Shown: positions 1-6,796 of the stretch, one piece after another
How positions within the stretch are numbered: position 1 is the first letter of the stretch
Layout: each line of letters starts with the position of its first letter
Assembly: GCA_020024155.1 (NCBI GenBank)
Contig: JAHHUE010000053.1
Coordinates: forward strand, 1-11,068
Direction of reading: 5' to 3'
Origin: Oscillospiraceae bacterium
GTDB lineage: Bacteria; Bacillota; Clostridia; Oscillospirales; Ruminococcaceae
Length of the DNA stretch: 11,068 nt
Position numbers and translations under genes: made by a program
Notes under the pieces: generated by a model
Seen by the model: only the letters and a program-made list of their open reading frames with translations
Database searches by the model: none
What the model was told of the DNA's origin: nothing

Positions 1-4
1 ATAA

Positions 5-1048
5 TTAAGCAATAATATCATCTTGACCATTCTTTGATATTATAATTTCACCTTTTTCTTCTAAGCTACGGATAACCTCAACAACTCTTTGTTGTGCTTC
101 TGATACATCACGCATACGAACATTATTGGTGATTTCAAGTTCATCTCTGATGTTTTCTGCAACCCTGCCAGACATATTGCTAAACAGCTTCTGGGATACT
201 TCTTCGTTTGCAACTTTGAGAGACAGTACAAGGTCTTTTGGATCGCAATCTCTGAGAAATCTCTGTATTGAACGGTCGTCCATTGTAACGATATCTTCGA
301 ATACAAACATTCTCTTTCTGATTTCTTCTGCCAATTCATGGTCTTTACTTCCAAGTCCTTCAAAGATGTTCTGTTCACTTGTTCTGTCAAGACTGTTCAT
401 TACATCTGCAACATAATCTATACCACCAACTTTTACACTGTTGCTGCTTATGATATTAGAGAATTTCTTACTCATCTCTGCTTCTATTATCTTTATTGCT
501 TTTGGTGATACTGAATCTATTTTTGCTATGTTTTCTACTACTTGTATCTGTTTCTTTTCTTCAAGCTGGGATAATACTCCTGCTGCTTTTGATGAATCCA
601 AATATGACAATATCAATGCTATTGTCTGTGGTCTTTCTCCCTGCAATGCTGAAAACAAAAATCCTACATCTACATTGTTCATAAAGGAGAATTCTTTCTT
701 CTTCAATGTCTTTGATACTTTTTCAAGCAATGTCTGGGCAACTTCTTCTCCATATGCCTTTTCCAATACTGTTCTGGCATATTTAAGTCCACCTTCTGTC
801 ACTGCTTTATTTGTTTGACATATCTGATAGAAATTATTTAATATCTCCTCTGTTTCATCTCCGTCCAAGTAGCCCAACTGTGCTATCTCTACTGTCAGTT
901 GTTCCACATCTTCCGGCTCCATATATTTGTAGAGTTCTGATGCTTTTTCTGACCCTAACGCAACCATTACTGCTGCTGCTTTTTGTGCCTCTGTTAATTT
1001 TCTCTGTTTTTTCGTAGCTTTTTCTGCTTCATTAGGTGTTTCAGGCAT
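5..1048 (-). CDS. fliG: Flagellar motor switch protein FliG
   Basis: FliG forms the rotor part of the cytoplasmic C-ring; it binds the MS ring (FliF) through its N-terminus, FliM through its middle domain, and the stator through its C-terminus. The 347-residue product has normal family length. Visible: an N-terminal FliF-binding domain (about 15-110), a middle domain with the FliM-contact motif as ERPQ (138-141) instead of the usual EHPQ, a GG linker (208-209), the MFVF hinge (247-250), and the charged torque helix around DDRSIQRFLRD (257-267). The ATG lies 3 bp after the fliF stop, and its AGGAGG site is inside the last fliF codons, so the two genes are translationally linked. Codon use changes within the gene: all 11 isoleucines before residue 190 are ATA, but only 5 of 15 after that. 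The stop is 4 bases from the window edge; fliH would be expected next. Identification is very secure. Confidence 0.97.
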   Translation of the reverse strand: MPETPNEAEKATKKQRKLTEAQKAAAVMVALGSEKASELYKYMEPEDVEQLTVEIAQLGYLDGDETEEILNNFYQICQTNKAVTEGGLKYARTVLEKAYGEEVAQTLLEKVSKTLKKKEFSFMNNVDVGFLFSALQGERPQTIALILSYLDSSKAAGVLSQLEEKKQIQVVENIAKIDSVSPKAIKIIEAEMSKKFSNIISSNSVKVGGIDYVADVMNSLDRTSEQNIFEGLGSKDHELAEEIRKRMFVFEDIVTMDDRSIQRFLRDCDPKDLVLSLKVANEEVSQKLFSNMSGRVAENIRDELEITNNVRMRDVSEAQQRVVEVIRSLEEKGEIIISKNGQDDIIA

Positions 1049-1051
1049 CTT

Positions 1052-2653
1052 TTACTCTCCTCCTTTTAGCCAGTTCTTTACTATCTGTGCTGTTATCTCT
1101 GGATTGTTTTCTGCAAATTTTCTTACATTTTTCCTTAGCTCTACACTCTTTTCCACTTTTGGATTCATTATGTCTGCCATTTGCTCTTTTGTTTCTGATG
1201 GAATTACTGTATTTTCTACAAAGTATTCTTCATCTATTTCTTCTGTTTCTTCTTCTTTTTTCTTCTTTTTCTTACCTATAATAACAAACACTATTATCAA
1301 TATCAGCAACAATAATACTCCTGCTCCTATTGCTGTATATATCATCCAATTTTCTACTAATATTCCACCATTTACAGGCAATTCTATTCCGGATTCGTAG
1401 AACGGCATTGACATTACTGATATCTTTTCTCTCATTTCTGTATCATTTGTTGTTTTTATTCCTGCCGCTTTTGCTACATGGCGTGATATTTCGTCTTTAT
1501 TTACATCTCCTGCTGTTGTGGAATTTATACTTACTGCTATTGTGCAGTCTGTCAAATATCCAGCTGTTCTGATTATATGTTTTTTGCTTGTACTGTTTTC
1601 GTAGTCTACTTGTCCACTTGCCTGTATCTCTTTTTCGTTTCCGTCAAGTTTAGGCATATCTTCTACATATTCCGGAAAATCTGCATTCGTTGATGTTCCT
1701 ACTGTTCCGCCTTCTTTTTCTCCGTCACCATCAACTATCACATAGTCAAATATTCTTGAACCTACTATGCCTCTGCCATTTGTACTTCCGTCTGCTGCCC
1801 ATTCCGGCAAATAAACATCTGTGTTATCTTCTACTGTTTGGCTTACATCTACTATACAGTTTACGCCTACTCGTACATTCTTTTCTCCATAGTATGGTGC
1901 AAGTACCTGCATTACGCTTGTTCTGATTTTATTTTCCCATTCTTCTTCAAGCTGTAATTTTAACTTTGAAGATTCTCCGTCTGTTGCCTTGTTTCCTGCT
2001 CCGTATGTATTGCCCAAAGAATCTAATATGTTTACTGAGTCTATCTTTAAACCTTTTACTGAATGTGCTATGAAATTTCTTATGGATTCTGCATGTTCAT
2101 CTTTAAGCTTAACTCCATCTGCCATTGTCAAAAATACTGATGCTGTTGCCTCTATCATATTATTTGAGTCAAGCACATATCTTCTGTCTTCACCTGCATT
2201 TATTGTTACTGTGGCATCTTTTACTCCGTCTATCCCTCTTATTACTGCACCCAGTCTATCCTGCAAATCCTTTAACTCTGCTGACTGCCTTTCTGACTCT
2301 GTTGAAAATGGTCCCGTTCCTGTTGAATATGTATAACCAAATCCACTTTGTGGATATCCTTCCATCAGTAACTTTGACTTTAATCCTGATTCCTGATTTT
2401 CTCTTACCAGTATTGTGTCATTATTCTCTATCTTGTAATCTGTTACTCCGTTTTGCTCCATGTAATTGAGTATTGATGACACTTCTGTTGCATTCAAATC
2501 TGTAAATAACACTCTATATGGTCTGTTGTTTAACCATATCACTATTACAAACGCTACTACCAACAATACTATTATTGCTGTGTATATTTTCTTTGGTACC
2601 TTCTTTAAGATTTCTAATACCTTTTCCTTATTCTCTTTTATTTTCTCATTCAT
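1052..2653 (-). CDS. fliF: Flagellar MS-ring protein FliF
   Basis: FliF builds the MS ring in the cytoplasmic membrane, the platform on which the export apparatus, rod and C-ring assemble. The 533-residue product matches family length. Seen: a short basic cytoplasmic N-terminus, transmembrane segment 1 (about 23-40), ring-building region 1 (about 45-105), region 2 (about 110-215), region 3 (about 225-415) with an acidic, glycine-rich insertion (about 305-350), transmembrane segment 2 (about 437-459), a lysine run (461-466) and an acidic stretch, then the C-terminal FliG-binding helices (about 488-530). The ATG is preceded by GGAG about 10 bases upstream. Codon use is odd: 40 of 45 isoleucines are ATA, with GTA, ACA, GCA and TCA also preferred, unlike flgB-flgC-fliE. 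It heads a fliF-fliG unit separated from fliE by a regulator gene and a terminator, so it probably has its own promoter. Confidence 0.97.
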   Translation of the reverse strand: MNEKIKENKEKVLEILKKVPKKIYTAIIVLLVVAFVIVIWLNNRPYRVLFTDLNATEVSSILNYMEQNGVTDYKIENNDTILVRENQESGLKSKLLMEGYPQSGFGYTYSTGTGPFSTESERQSAELKDLQDRLGAVIRGIDGVKDATVTINAGEDRRYVLDSNNMIEATASVFLTMADGVKLKDEHAESIRNFIAHSVKGLKIDSVNILDSLGNTYGAGNKATDGESSKLKLQLEEEWENKIRTSVMQVLAPYYGEKNVRVGVNCIVDVSQTVEDNTDVYLPEWAADGSTNGRGIVGSRIFDYVIVDGDGEKEGGTVGTSTNADFPEYVEDMPKLDGNEKEIQASGQVDYENSTSKKHIIRTAGYLTDCTIAVSINSTTAGDVNKDEISRHVAKAAGIKTTNDTEMREKISVMSMPFYESGIELPVNGGILVENWMIYTAIGAGVLLLLILIIVFVIIGKKKKKKEEETEEIDEEYFVENTVIPSETKEQMADIMNPKVEKSVELRKNVRKFAENNPEITAQIVKNWLKGGE

Positions 2654-2735
2654 CGAATCTCTTCTCCGTACCCTTTATTTGCTCCGTTTTTTTCTTAAAG
2701 CTTTATTTATTATTATAAAATTATTCGAACCATTA

Positions 2736-2764
2736 ATTATAATTATACGACTTTACAGATTATA
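2736..2764 (-). promoter_or_regulatory. fliF: Possible fliF promoter: clustered TATAAT boxes
   Basis: Reading the minus strand, perfect TATAAT hexamers occur at 2764-2759, 2747-2742 and 2741-2736, about 80-110 bases upstream of the fliF ATG. Since a terminator isolates fliF from the gene before it, a promoter is expected here. No convincing -35 box sits 17 bases from any of the hexamers (the nearest is a TTGTAT at 14), and TATAAT arises easily in such AT-rich DNA. The call rests mainly on context. Confidence 0.35.
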
Positions 2765-2925
2765 CAATATGTCCGTTACTTTTTTAGACATTTTTTTCAT
2801 AATACATTACAATTATGTTATATTTATGTTATTTTTTTCTTAATTTTATTATATAAATTATGCGAAACAGTAATATACATTTTTTTAAAAACATTTTATA
2901 TTACAAATGCTTTTTATAATTTATT

Positions 2926-2972
2926 GCAAAAAGAAAAGAGCATAGTTTTTACAAGCGCACAACTATGCTCTT
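2926..2972 (-). terminator. Rho-independent terminator after the PAS/winged-helix regulator
   Basis: A perfect 12-bp inverted repeat, AAGAGCATAGTT (2936-2947) and AACTATGCTCTT (2961-2972), encloses a 13-base loop. On the minus strand the stem is followed by a T-rich run (TTCTTTTTGC). It starts 23 bases after the regulator's stop codon. It should end transcription coming from flgB-flgC-fliE-regulator before it reaches fliF. Confidence 0.85.
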
Positions 2973-2994
2973 ATTAAATTTAATAAATATTTTA

Positions 2995-4638
2995 CTAGTC
3001 CATTAGTAAAGTTGAAAGAGTAGTTTCACCCCAACTGTAATCTGACATATACGAACCATTGAATGAATTTCCTTGCTTCTTTTCTCCTTTAATATAGTTG
3101 AAATAATCACAATCAACCATTTCAGGAATAATACGGCGGCGTCCATCTACTTTTTCAATTATATTTTCAATTCCATATTGTTTCAATGTTTCCATTAAAC
3201 GGAATACTGTTTGACGACAACGATTTTGAATTTTCTCACTATATGGCTCATCACCCCAAATACAGCTTATAAGATATTGATTTCCGACAAAACTTCCTTT
3301 TCTGTCAACCATAATAGCCAACATTTCTTTACTTTTTTCAGAATGAAATACAATTGGCTTACCATCCACAAACACATCAAAATACCCAAATGTATTTATG
3401 ATTACTCTTGGTTTTTTTTCTACTTTTGTTTCTTTAAGTTCATACAAAAACAAAAAATATTGTTCAGAATTAAATAAATTGTCTGGTTTCATAACATACA
3501 AATGTCTTTTTCTGTTATGCCCGCAATCTATATCTCCCAAAACAACTTCATTTTGAGTAATAGCAATTTGATATTCTCTTTCTGATATATGTTCTCTTTC
3601 AAGAAATTCCGATAAGCTTTCCCCGTTGTGTTTTATATATTGTCCATCACTATTTTGTAAGTAAACTTTTTCATTTAATACTTTATAAGCTAAAATATTA
3701 TTATAAAAATTTTCTCCACTATTCCTTTTGAATTTATTTAGTGAATCAATATATTTCATAATTTGTATATTTTTGTCTACAAGCTTTTCTTCATTTATTT
3801 TACGACAACAAAGTAAAACTATCTGTTCATCTATTTCAGATGCAACAATTGTAAATTTTCTCAACACTCCGTCTTTTAGAATATGAAATTGAGTTTCTGC
3901 GTCAGATTGTCCATCCAAGCCTATATTATCTATAATGTTGTCAAAAAATTTCTTCAAACTTGTGCGGTCTTCTTCACAAACAATGTTTAAAAAATTATTT
4001 CTAAAAGTGTTGTTAACAACAACCCTTACTCCCTTTACAAAATAAACAAAATTATTTATATTTTCTTTAACATGAAGACATTCAATAATTTTATTTTGTC
4101 TTTCTATTTTAAAAATTCCATCATATATATTTTCAAGCATTTTAAAATATGCTTTTTCTCTTTTTTTATTTAAAGAAATTTGTTCTTTTGGAAAATTAAC
4201 ATACAAAAAGGCATATTCTTTTTGCCCTTCACTATTTTCAACAATACTAATCCAACCTTTAAGATGAACTTTTATGCCTTGACTATTTATGACATTATGT
4301 TCAATAAAAACAGGAGTTATCTGTTCATTTACTTTATCTATATATTCCCTAAAAAAGTTTCTTTCTTCAGCAGGAATCATAAAAAATACATTTTGCTGTA
4401 TAAAATCTTTCCAGTCTGAGCTGGACGAAGTTATACCCATAAATTTAAACATCCAATTGTTAGCGTAAATAACTTTTGGATATTTTTCACAGGTACAACG
4501 CAATACTCCACACGGAAAATCTAAATAAAAATTGGACAAATTATGGGATAACAAATCATTTTGTGTATGATTCATTATCCCTAATACATTGTTATACTCC
4601 ATATTTTTATTATTGTCCGGCATAGTAAAACTTTCCAT
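2995..4638 (-). CDS. PAS-domain sensor with C-terminal winged-helix (SARP/OmpR-type) DNA-binding domain
   Basis: This is probably a one-component transcription factor: a sensory N-terminus joined to a DNA-binding C-terminus, 547 residues, cytoplasmic, with no membrane segment. Seen: a PAS-like domain (about 38-150) with a cysteine group C43, C48 and C50; a second PAS-like region (about 160-282); a third, less clear sensory region (about 310-400); and a winged helix (about 412-518) that starts with the FGYFDVFVDG pattern of SARP/BTAD regulators, with a probable recognition helix near 467-485. The tail (527-537, FNGSYMSDYSW) resembles the opening of a bacterial transcriptional activator domain but stops after one helix. 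The ATG has AGGAGG 11 bases upstream. It lies 111 bp after fliE with no terminator between, so it may be cotranscribed with flgB-flgC-fliE. The gene is more AT-rich than the flagellar genes. Ligand and targets are unknown; control of motility is an inference from position. Confidence 0.8.
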   Translation of the reverse strand: MESFTMPDNNKNMEYNNVLGIMNHTQNDLLSHNLSNFYLDFPCGVLRCTCEKYPKVIYANNWMFKFMGITSSSSDWKDFIQQNVFFMIPAEERNFFREYIDKVNEQITPVFIEHNVINSQGIKVHLKGWISIVENSEGQKEYAFLYVNFPKEQISLNKKREKAYFKMLENIYDGIFKIERQNKIIECLHVKENINNFVYFVKGVRVVVNNTFRNNFLNIVCEEDRTSLKKFFDNIIDNIGLDGQSDAETQFHILKDGVLRKFTIVASEIDEQIVLLCCRKINEEKLVDKNIQIMKYIDSLNKFKRNSGENFYNNILAYKVLNEKVYLQNSDGQYIKHNGESLSEFLEREHISEREYQIAITQNEVVLGDIDCGHNRKRHLYVMKPDNLFNSEQYFLFLYELKETKVEKKPRVIINTFGYFDVFVDGKPIVFHSEKSKEMLAIMVDRKGSFVGNQYLISCIWGDEPYSEKIQNRCRQTVFRLMETLKQYGIENIIEKVDGRRRIIPEMVDCDYFNYIKGEKKQGNSFNGSYMSDYSWGETTLSTLLMD

Positions 4639-4749
4639 TTAGCAGTTTTCCTCCTATACAAGTACTTTCCACTAACATAAAATACGCTTTATTTTTATGC
4701 AGATATAATTTATGGTTACAACTCTACAATATTATTTTAATGATGTGTA

Positions 4750-5046
4750 TTACAAGTTAATGCGTGTTAATTCTGAATAAGCATCAAGTGCTTTGTTTCT
4801 AAGTTGAATCAACATATCAACAGCAATTGTGCTTTTTGTTTGTGCAATAGACAATACAGCTGGATTATCCAACTGACCTGTTGCCATTAAATATTCAGCT
4901 TCAACAACTTTAGCATCTGTTTCTTTAACATTTTCAATTGCTGAACGAAATACAGATCCAAACATTCCGGTTTCATTTATTTTTTCAGAATTTTGTAAAA
5001 GTTTATCTCCAGAAATTGAAGGTATCTTACTAATTTGTGTAATCAT
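4750..5046 (-). CDS. fliE: Flagellar hook-basal body protein FliE
   Basis: FliE is the small exported protein that joins the MS ring to the proximal rod and is needed early for export. The 98-residue product is close to the usual 100-105. The conserved C-terminal half is clear: the pattern from the A-Q-T-K region (68-71) through LRNKALDAYSEL (82-93) matches the family's terminal helix. There is no signal peptide, as expected for a type III export substrate. The ATG is fixed by an in-frame stop just upstream, but the only ribosome site, AAAGG, is about 13-14 bases away, so initiation may depend on coupling to flgC, whose stop lies 21 bp upstream. It is third in flgB-flgC-fliE. Downstream comes a regulator gene rather than fliF, which is unusual. 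Confidence 0.95.
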   Translation of the reverse strand: MITQISKIPSISGDKLLQNSEKINETGMFGSVFRSAIENVKETDAKVVEAEYLMATGQLDNPAVLSIAQTKSTIAVDMLIQLRNKALDAYSELTRINL

Positions 5047-5067
5047 AATATTTTATATTACCTTTCT

Positions 5068-5529
5068 TTATCTTCCAATTTCAAGACCTTTTGAAATAAC
5101 TGTTTTCAATGTATTAAAAGCAGTTACATTTGCAGAATATGCCTGTGTTGCAGCCATAGCATCTGCCACTTCTTTTACTGTTTCAACATTAGGCATTTCA
5201 ACATATCCAAATTCGTTTGCGTCTGGGTGTGTTGGGTCATAAATAATTTTAAAATCTGATGGGTCTTCCACAATTTTTGTTACCTGAACACCACCTGTAT
5301 TTTCATAGTTAGCATTTGACATTGCATTTAATGATGCTTTTGACATTGTTTCTCTGAATGTATCACGACCTGGTATAGATTCCATTACAACCATTTTTCT
5401 TCTATACGTACCACCATTTTCTGTTCTGGTTGTTGTAGAGTTAGTAATATTTTCAGAAATAACATCCAATCTTAATTGCTGTGCAGTTAAACCAGATGCA
5501 ACTATATTCATTGAGCTTAAAAAAGCCAT
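5068..5529 (-). CDS. flgC: Flagellar basal-body rod protein FlgC
   Basis: FlgC is a proximal rod subunit exported by the flagellar type III apparatus. The 153-residue product has normal length. The N-terminal helix carries the rod signature region with ISENITNSTTTRTENGGTYRR (24-44 area), equivalent to the family's N-I-A-N and GG-YRR motifs, and the C-terminus (about 112-153) is the amphipathic coiled helix that packs in the rod core. The ATG is preceded by GGAGG at 10 bases, and this site overlaps the flgB stop codon, 16 bp upstream, suggesting translational coupling. Isoleucine codons are mainly ATT (7 of 9), in contrast to fliF. Confidence 0.96.
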   Translation of the reverse strand: MAFLSSMNIVASGLTAQQLRLDVISENITNSTTTRTENGGTYRRKMVVMESIPGRDTFRETMSKASLNAMSNANYENTGGVQVTKIVEDPSDFKIIYDPTHPDANEFGYVEMPNVETVKEVADAMAATQAYSANVTAFNTLKTVISKGLEIGR

Positions 5530-5545
5530 ACTTTTTTATCCTCCT

Positions 5546-5932
5546 TTATTGTCCACGAACTGCCATTCTAATGCGAGCAAGGTCATCACTTATAGAACGC
5601 ATAACATATTGTAATTGATACGCATTGCGAATCATCTCAACACTTTGTTCGCCTACATTAACACCGTTTTCATCCATTCTTGTGCTTTCTTGTTGTTTTT
5701 CAACAGAGAATTGTGCATTTTCAAGAACATTACGAACTGAACGAGCTGGTGCTGGTTTTCTCTGAGCATTTTGCAATTTTTCTCTAAAACTTTCTTCAAA
5801 TGTAACTACTTTTGGTTTATAGTTTGGTGTTTCAGCATTAGATATATTATCAAGTATAGCTGCTTGCTTTCTCCAAAGAAAATCCATTGATTTTTCCATC
5901 ATAAGATTTGAATTACTAAAAATAGAGTTCAC
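5546..5932 (-). CDS. flgB: Flagellar basal-body rod protein FlgB (GTG start)
   Basis: FlgB is a proximal rod subunit, exported without a cleaved signal. The 128-residue product has family-typical length. It shows the N-terminal rod signature (NISNAETPNYK, 29-39) and the conserved C-terminal helix starting near DENGVNVGEQSVEM (87-100) and running to the end. The start is GTG at 5932; a near-perfect ribosome site (AAGGAGGTGAT, 5936-5946) at 7-base spacing fixes it, and no ATG is better placed. It is the first rod gene of the block, and a good sigma-A promoter lies about 107 bases upstream. The leader contains a hairpin close to the ribosome site. flgC follows after 16 bp. Confidence 0.96.
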   Translation of the reverse strand: MNSIFSNSNLMMEKSMDFLWRKQAAILDNISNAETPNYKPKVVTFEESFREKLQNAQRKPAPARSVRNVLENAQFSVEKQQESTRMDENGVNVGEQSVEMIRNAYQLQYVMRSISDDLARIRMAVRGQ

Positions 5933-5935
5933 TAT

Positions 5936-5946
5936 ATCACCTCCTT
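5936..5946 (-). promoter_or_regulatory. flgB: Strong ribosome-binding site that fixes the flgB GTG start
   Basis: On the minus strand the sequence AAGGAGGTGAT is almost fully complementary to the 3' end of 16S rRNA. Its GGAGG core ends 7 bases before the GTG codon. It is the strongest such site in the window and is the reason for accepting GTG. Confidence 0.85.
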
Positions 5947-5965
5947 AAAATAAACAAAAAGAAAC

Positions 5966-5994
5966 ATAAGTACAAAAAGAGTTTATGTACTCAT
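5966..5994 (-). promoter_or_regulatory. Hairpin with T-rich tail in the flgB leader
   Basis: On the minus strand ATGAGTACA and TGTACTTAT pair as a 9-bp stem (one G-U pair) around an 11-base loop, followed by a T-rich run (GTTTCTTTTTGTTTATTTT) that leads straight into the flgB ribosome site. It looks like a weak terminator or attenuator inside the leader, or a leftover terminator for the upstream PilZ gene. The low-GC stem makes strong termination doubtful. Confidence 0.45.
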
Positions 5995-6016
5995 TGTAAT
6001 ATTTTATGTCATTATT
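5991..6016. repeat. Direct repeat copy 1 (flgB leader)
   Basis: TCATTGTAAT followed directly by ATTTTATGTCATTATT. The same two blocks recur at 6107-6138, the first identical and the second with one change. This copy lies downstream of the flgB transcription start. Confidence 0.5.
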
Positions 6017-6045
6017 CAAATAAATTTAACAATTTATTTATGCAC

Positions 6046-6074
6046 ATTCTACCATTTTTATTAAAATCAGTCAA
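6046..6074 (-). promoter_or_regulatory. flgB: Sigma-A-type promoter for the flgB unit
   Basis: On the minus strand, TTGACT (6074-6069) and TAGAAT (6051-6046) are separated by exactly 17 bases. Each hexamer has one mismatch to consensus. Transcription would start near 6039, giving a leader of about 107 bases before the flgB GTG. The housekeeping type fits an early (class I/II) flagellar unit in Firmicutes; no sigma-D-type box was seen here. Confidence 0.75.
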
Positions 6075-6106
6075 TATTCATAATCTAGTAAAATATACCA
6101 AACCAT

Positions 6107-6138
6107 TCATTGTAATTGATTGATTTTATATCATTATT
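6107..6138. repeat. Direct repeat copy 2 (upstream of flgB promoter)
   Basis: TCATTGTAAT (6107-6116), six extra bases, then ATTTTATATCATTATT (6123-6138), which differs from copy 1 at one position. This copy starts about 33 bases upstream of the -35 box, so the two copies bracket the promoter. They could be paired protein-binding sites or a chance similarity in AT-rich DNA. Confidence 0.45.
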
Positions 6139-6158
6139 ATGTAAAACTTAATTTTTTA

Positions 6159-6758
6159 TTATTGAGATAAAAAATCATTTTTCCTTTTTTGAACTTGTAC
6201 ACTAAAAACAGCTTTACATACTTCTTTATCTTCATCTGGTGAAAGATTTATAAATTTTGATGCATAATATATCAAACCATCTTTAAACGCTTCTTTACGA
6301 ATAATTTGCATTTTAACAATTACTGGTTTACTTAAATTAGAAATCACAATTTCTCCAATTTCACCAATTTGAAAATCTCCTTTAGAATAAAATGCTATAC
6401 CACCACAGCTAATATCTATTGATTTTGCTGAATATCTTCCTTTCCATTTTCCACTTACAGGATATATAAAGGTGTCAAATTCAACCGAAACTCTAAAACT
6501 TCTACGTAATTCAGGATTTAAGCTTTTTATTTTTTTAACCATAATTACATCATCATTTTGTCTAAGCACAAGGCACATATTAGAGTCATCTTCTCTGCTA
6601 TCGCCTATTAAACATATAGATTTATATTCTGATGCAATTTCCATATTACCTTCAGTAATTCTTAATTGCATTGTTCCATCTGGAAAGCTATTTACTAATA
6701 TCCCTTTTGAAATCAATACATAATCATCTGTCAACAATAAGTACTTTTTATTTCTCAT
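6159..6758 (-). CDS. PilZ-domain protein (YcgR/MotI-like c-di-GMP receptor)
   Basis: This is a probable c-di-GMP-binding protein acting as a flagellar brake or regulator. In the 199-residue product, an N-terminal YcgR-like beta domain (about 5-75) is followed by a PilZ domain (about 80-190) with both ligand motifs intact: RRSFR (R85 and R89, the RxxxR motif) and DISCGG (115-120, the D/N-x-S-x-x-G motif). The two-domain layout matches B. subtilis MotI (DgrA/YpfA), which disengages the MotA stator when bound to c-di-GMP. I chose the ATG at 6758 because AAAAGGA lies 11 bases upstream; the in-frame ATG at 6770 has that same AGG touching it, which is too close, although it would add only four residues. 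The gene follows flhX by about 40 bp in the same direction and precedes flgB, with no clear terminator on either side. Confidence 0.88.
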   Translation of the reverse strand: MRNKKYLLLTDDYVLISKGILVNSFPDGTMQLRITEGNMEIASEYKSICLIGDSREDDSNMCLVLRQNDDVIMVKKIKSLNPELRRSFRVSVEFDTFIYPVSGKWKGRYSAKSIDISCGGIAFYSKGDFQIGEIGEIVISNLSKPVIVKMQIIRKEAFKDGLIYYASKFINLSPDEDKEVCKAVFSVQVQKRKNDFLSQ

Positions 6759-6796
6759 GATTGCATCCATCCTTTTCTTTGTATATCAACTAACTT

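Larger units (their letters stand above)
2654..2994. other. AT-rich intergenic region upstream of fliF
   Basis: This 341-bp gap lies where fliE and fliF would normally be almost adjacent. It holds the terminator of the upstream regulator (2926-2972) and, closer to fliF, three TATAAT hexamers on the minus strand (2736-2764). The rest is very AT-rich with poly-A and poly-T runs. I see no coding signal, no RNA gene with a recognisable fold, and no transposon ends. Confidence 0.6.

Noticed and set aside
1242..1275. Lysine/glutamate run in FliF as a slippery or phase-variable tract
   Set aside because: The lysine run is coded by mixed AAA and AAG codons with no long single-base run, and basic-then-acidic tails after the second membrane segment are normal for FliF.
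1036..2843. Several plus-strand open frames rich in leucine and serine, opposite fliF and fliG
   Set aside because: They lie entirely antisense to well-conserved flagellar genes or run into the AT-rich gap, lack ribosome sites, and reflect the unusual A-ending codon use of fliF and fliG rather than real proteins.
4676..4699. Inverted repeat CATAAAA / TTTTATG after fliE as a terminator
   Set aside because: The stem is only 7 bp with a single G-C pair and no T-run follows on the minus strand.
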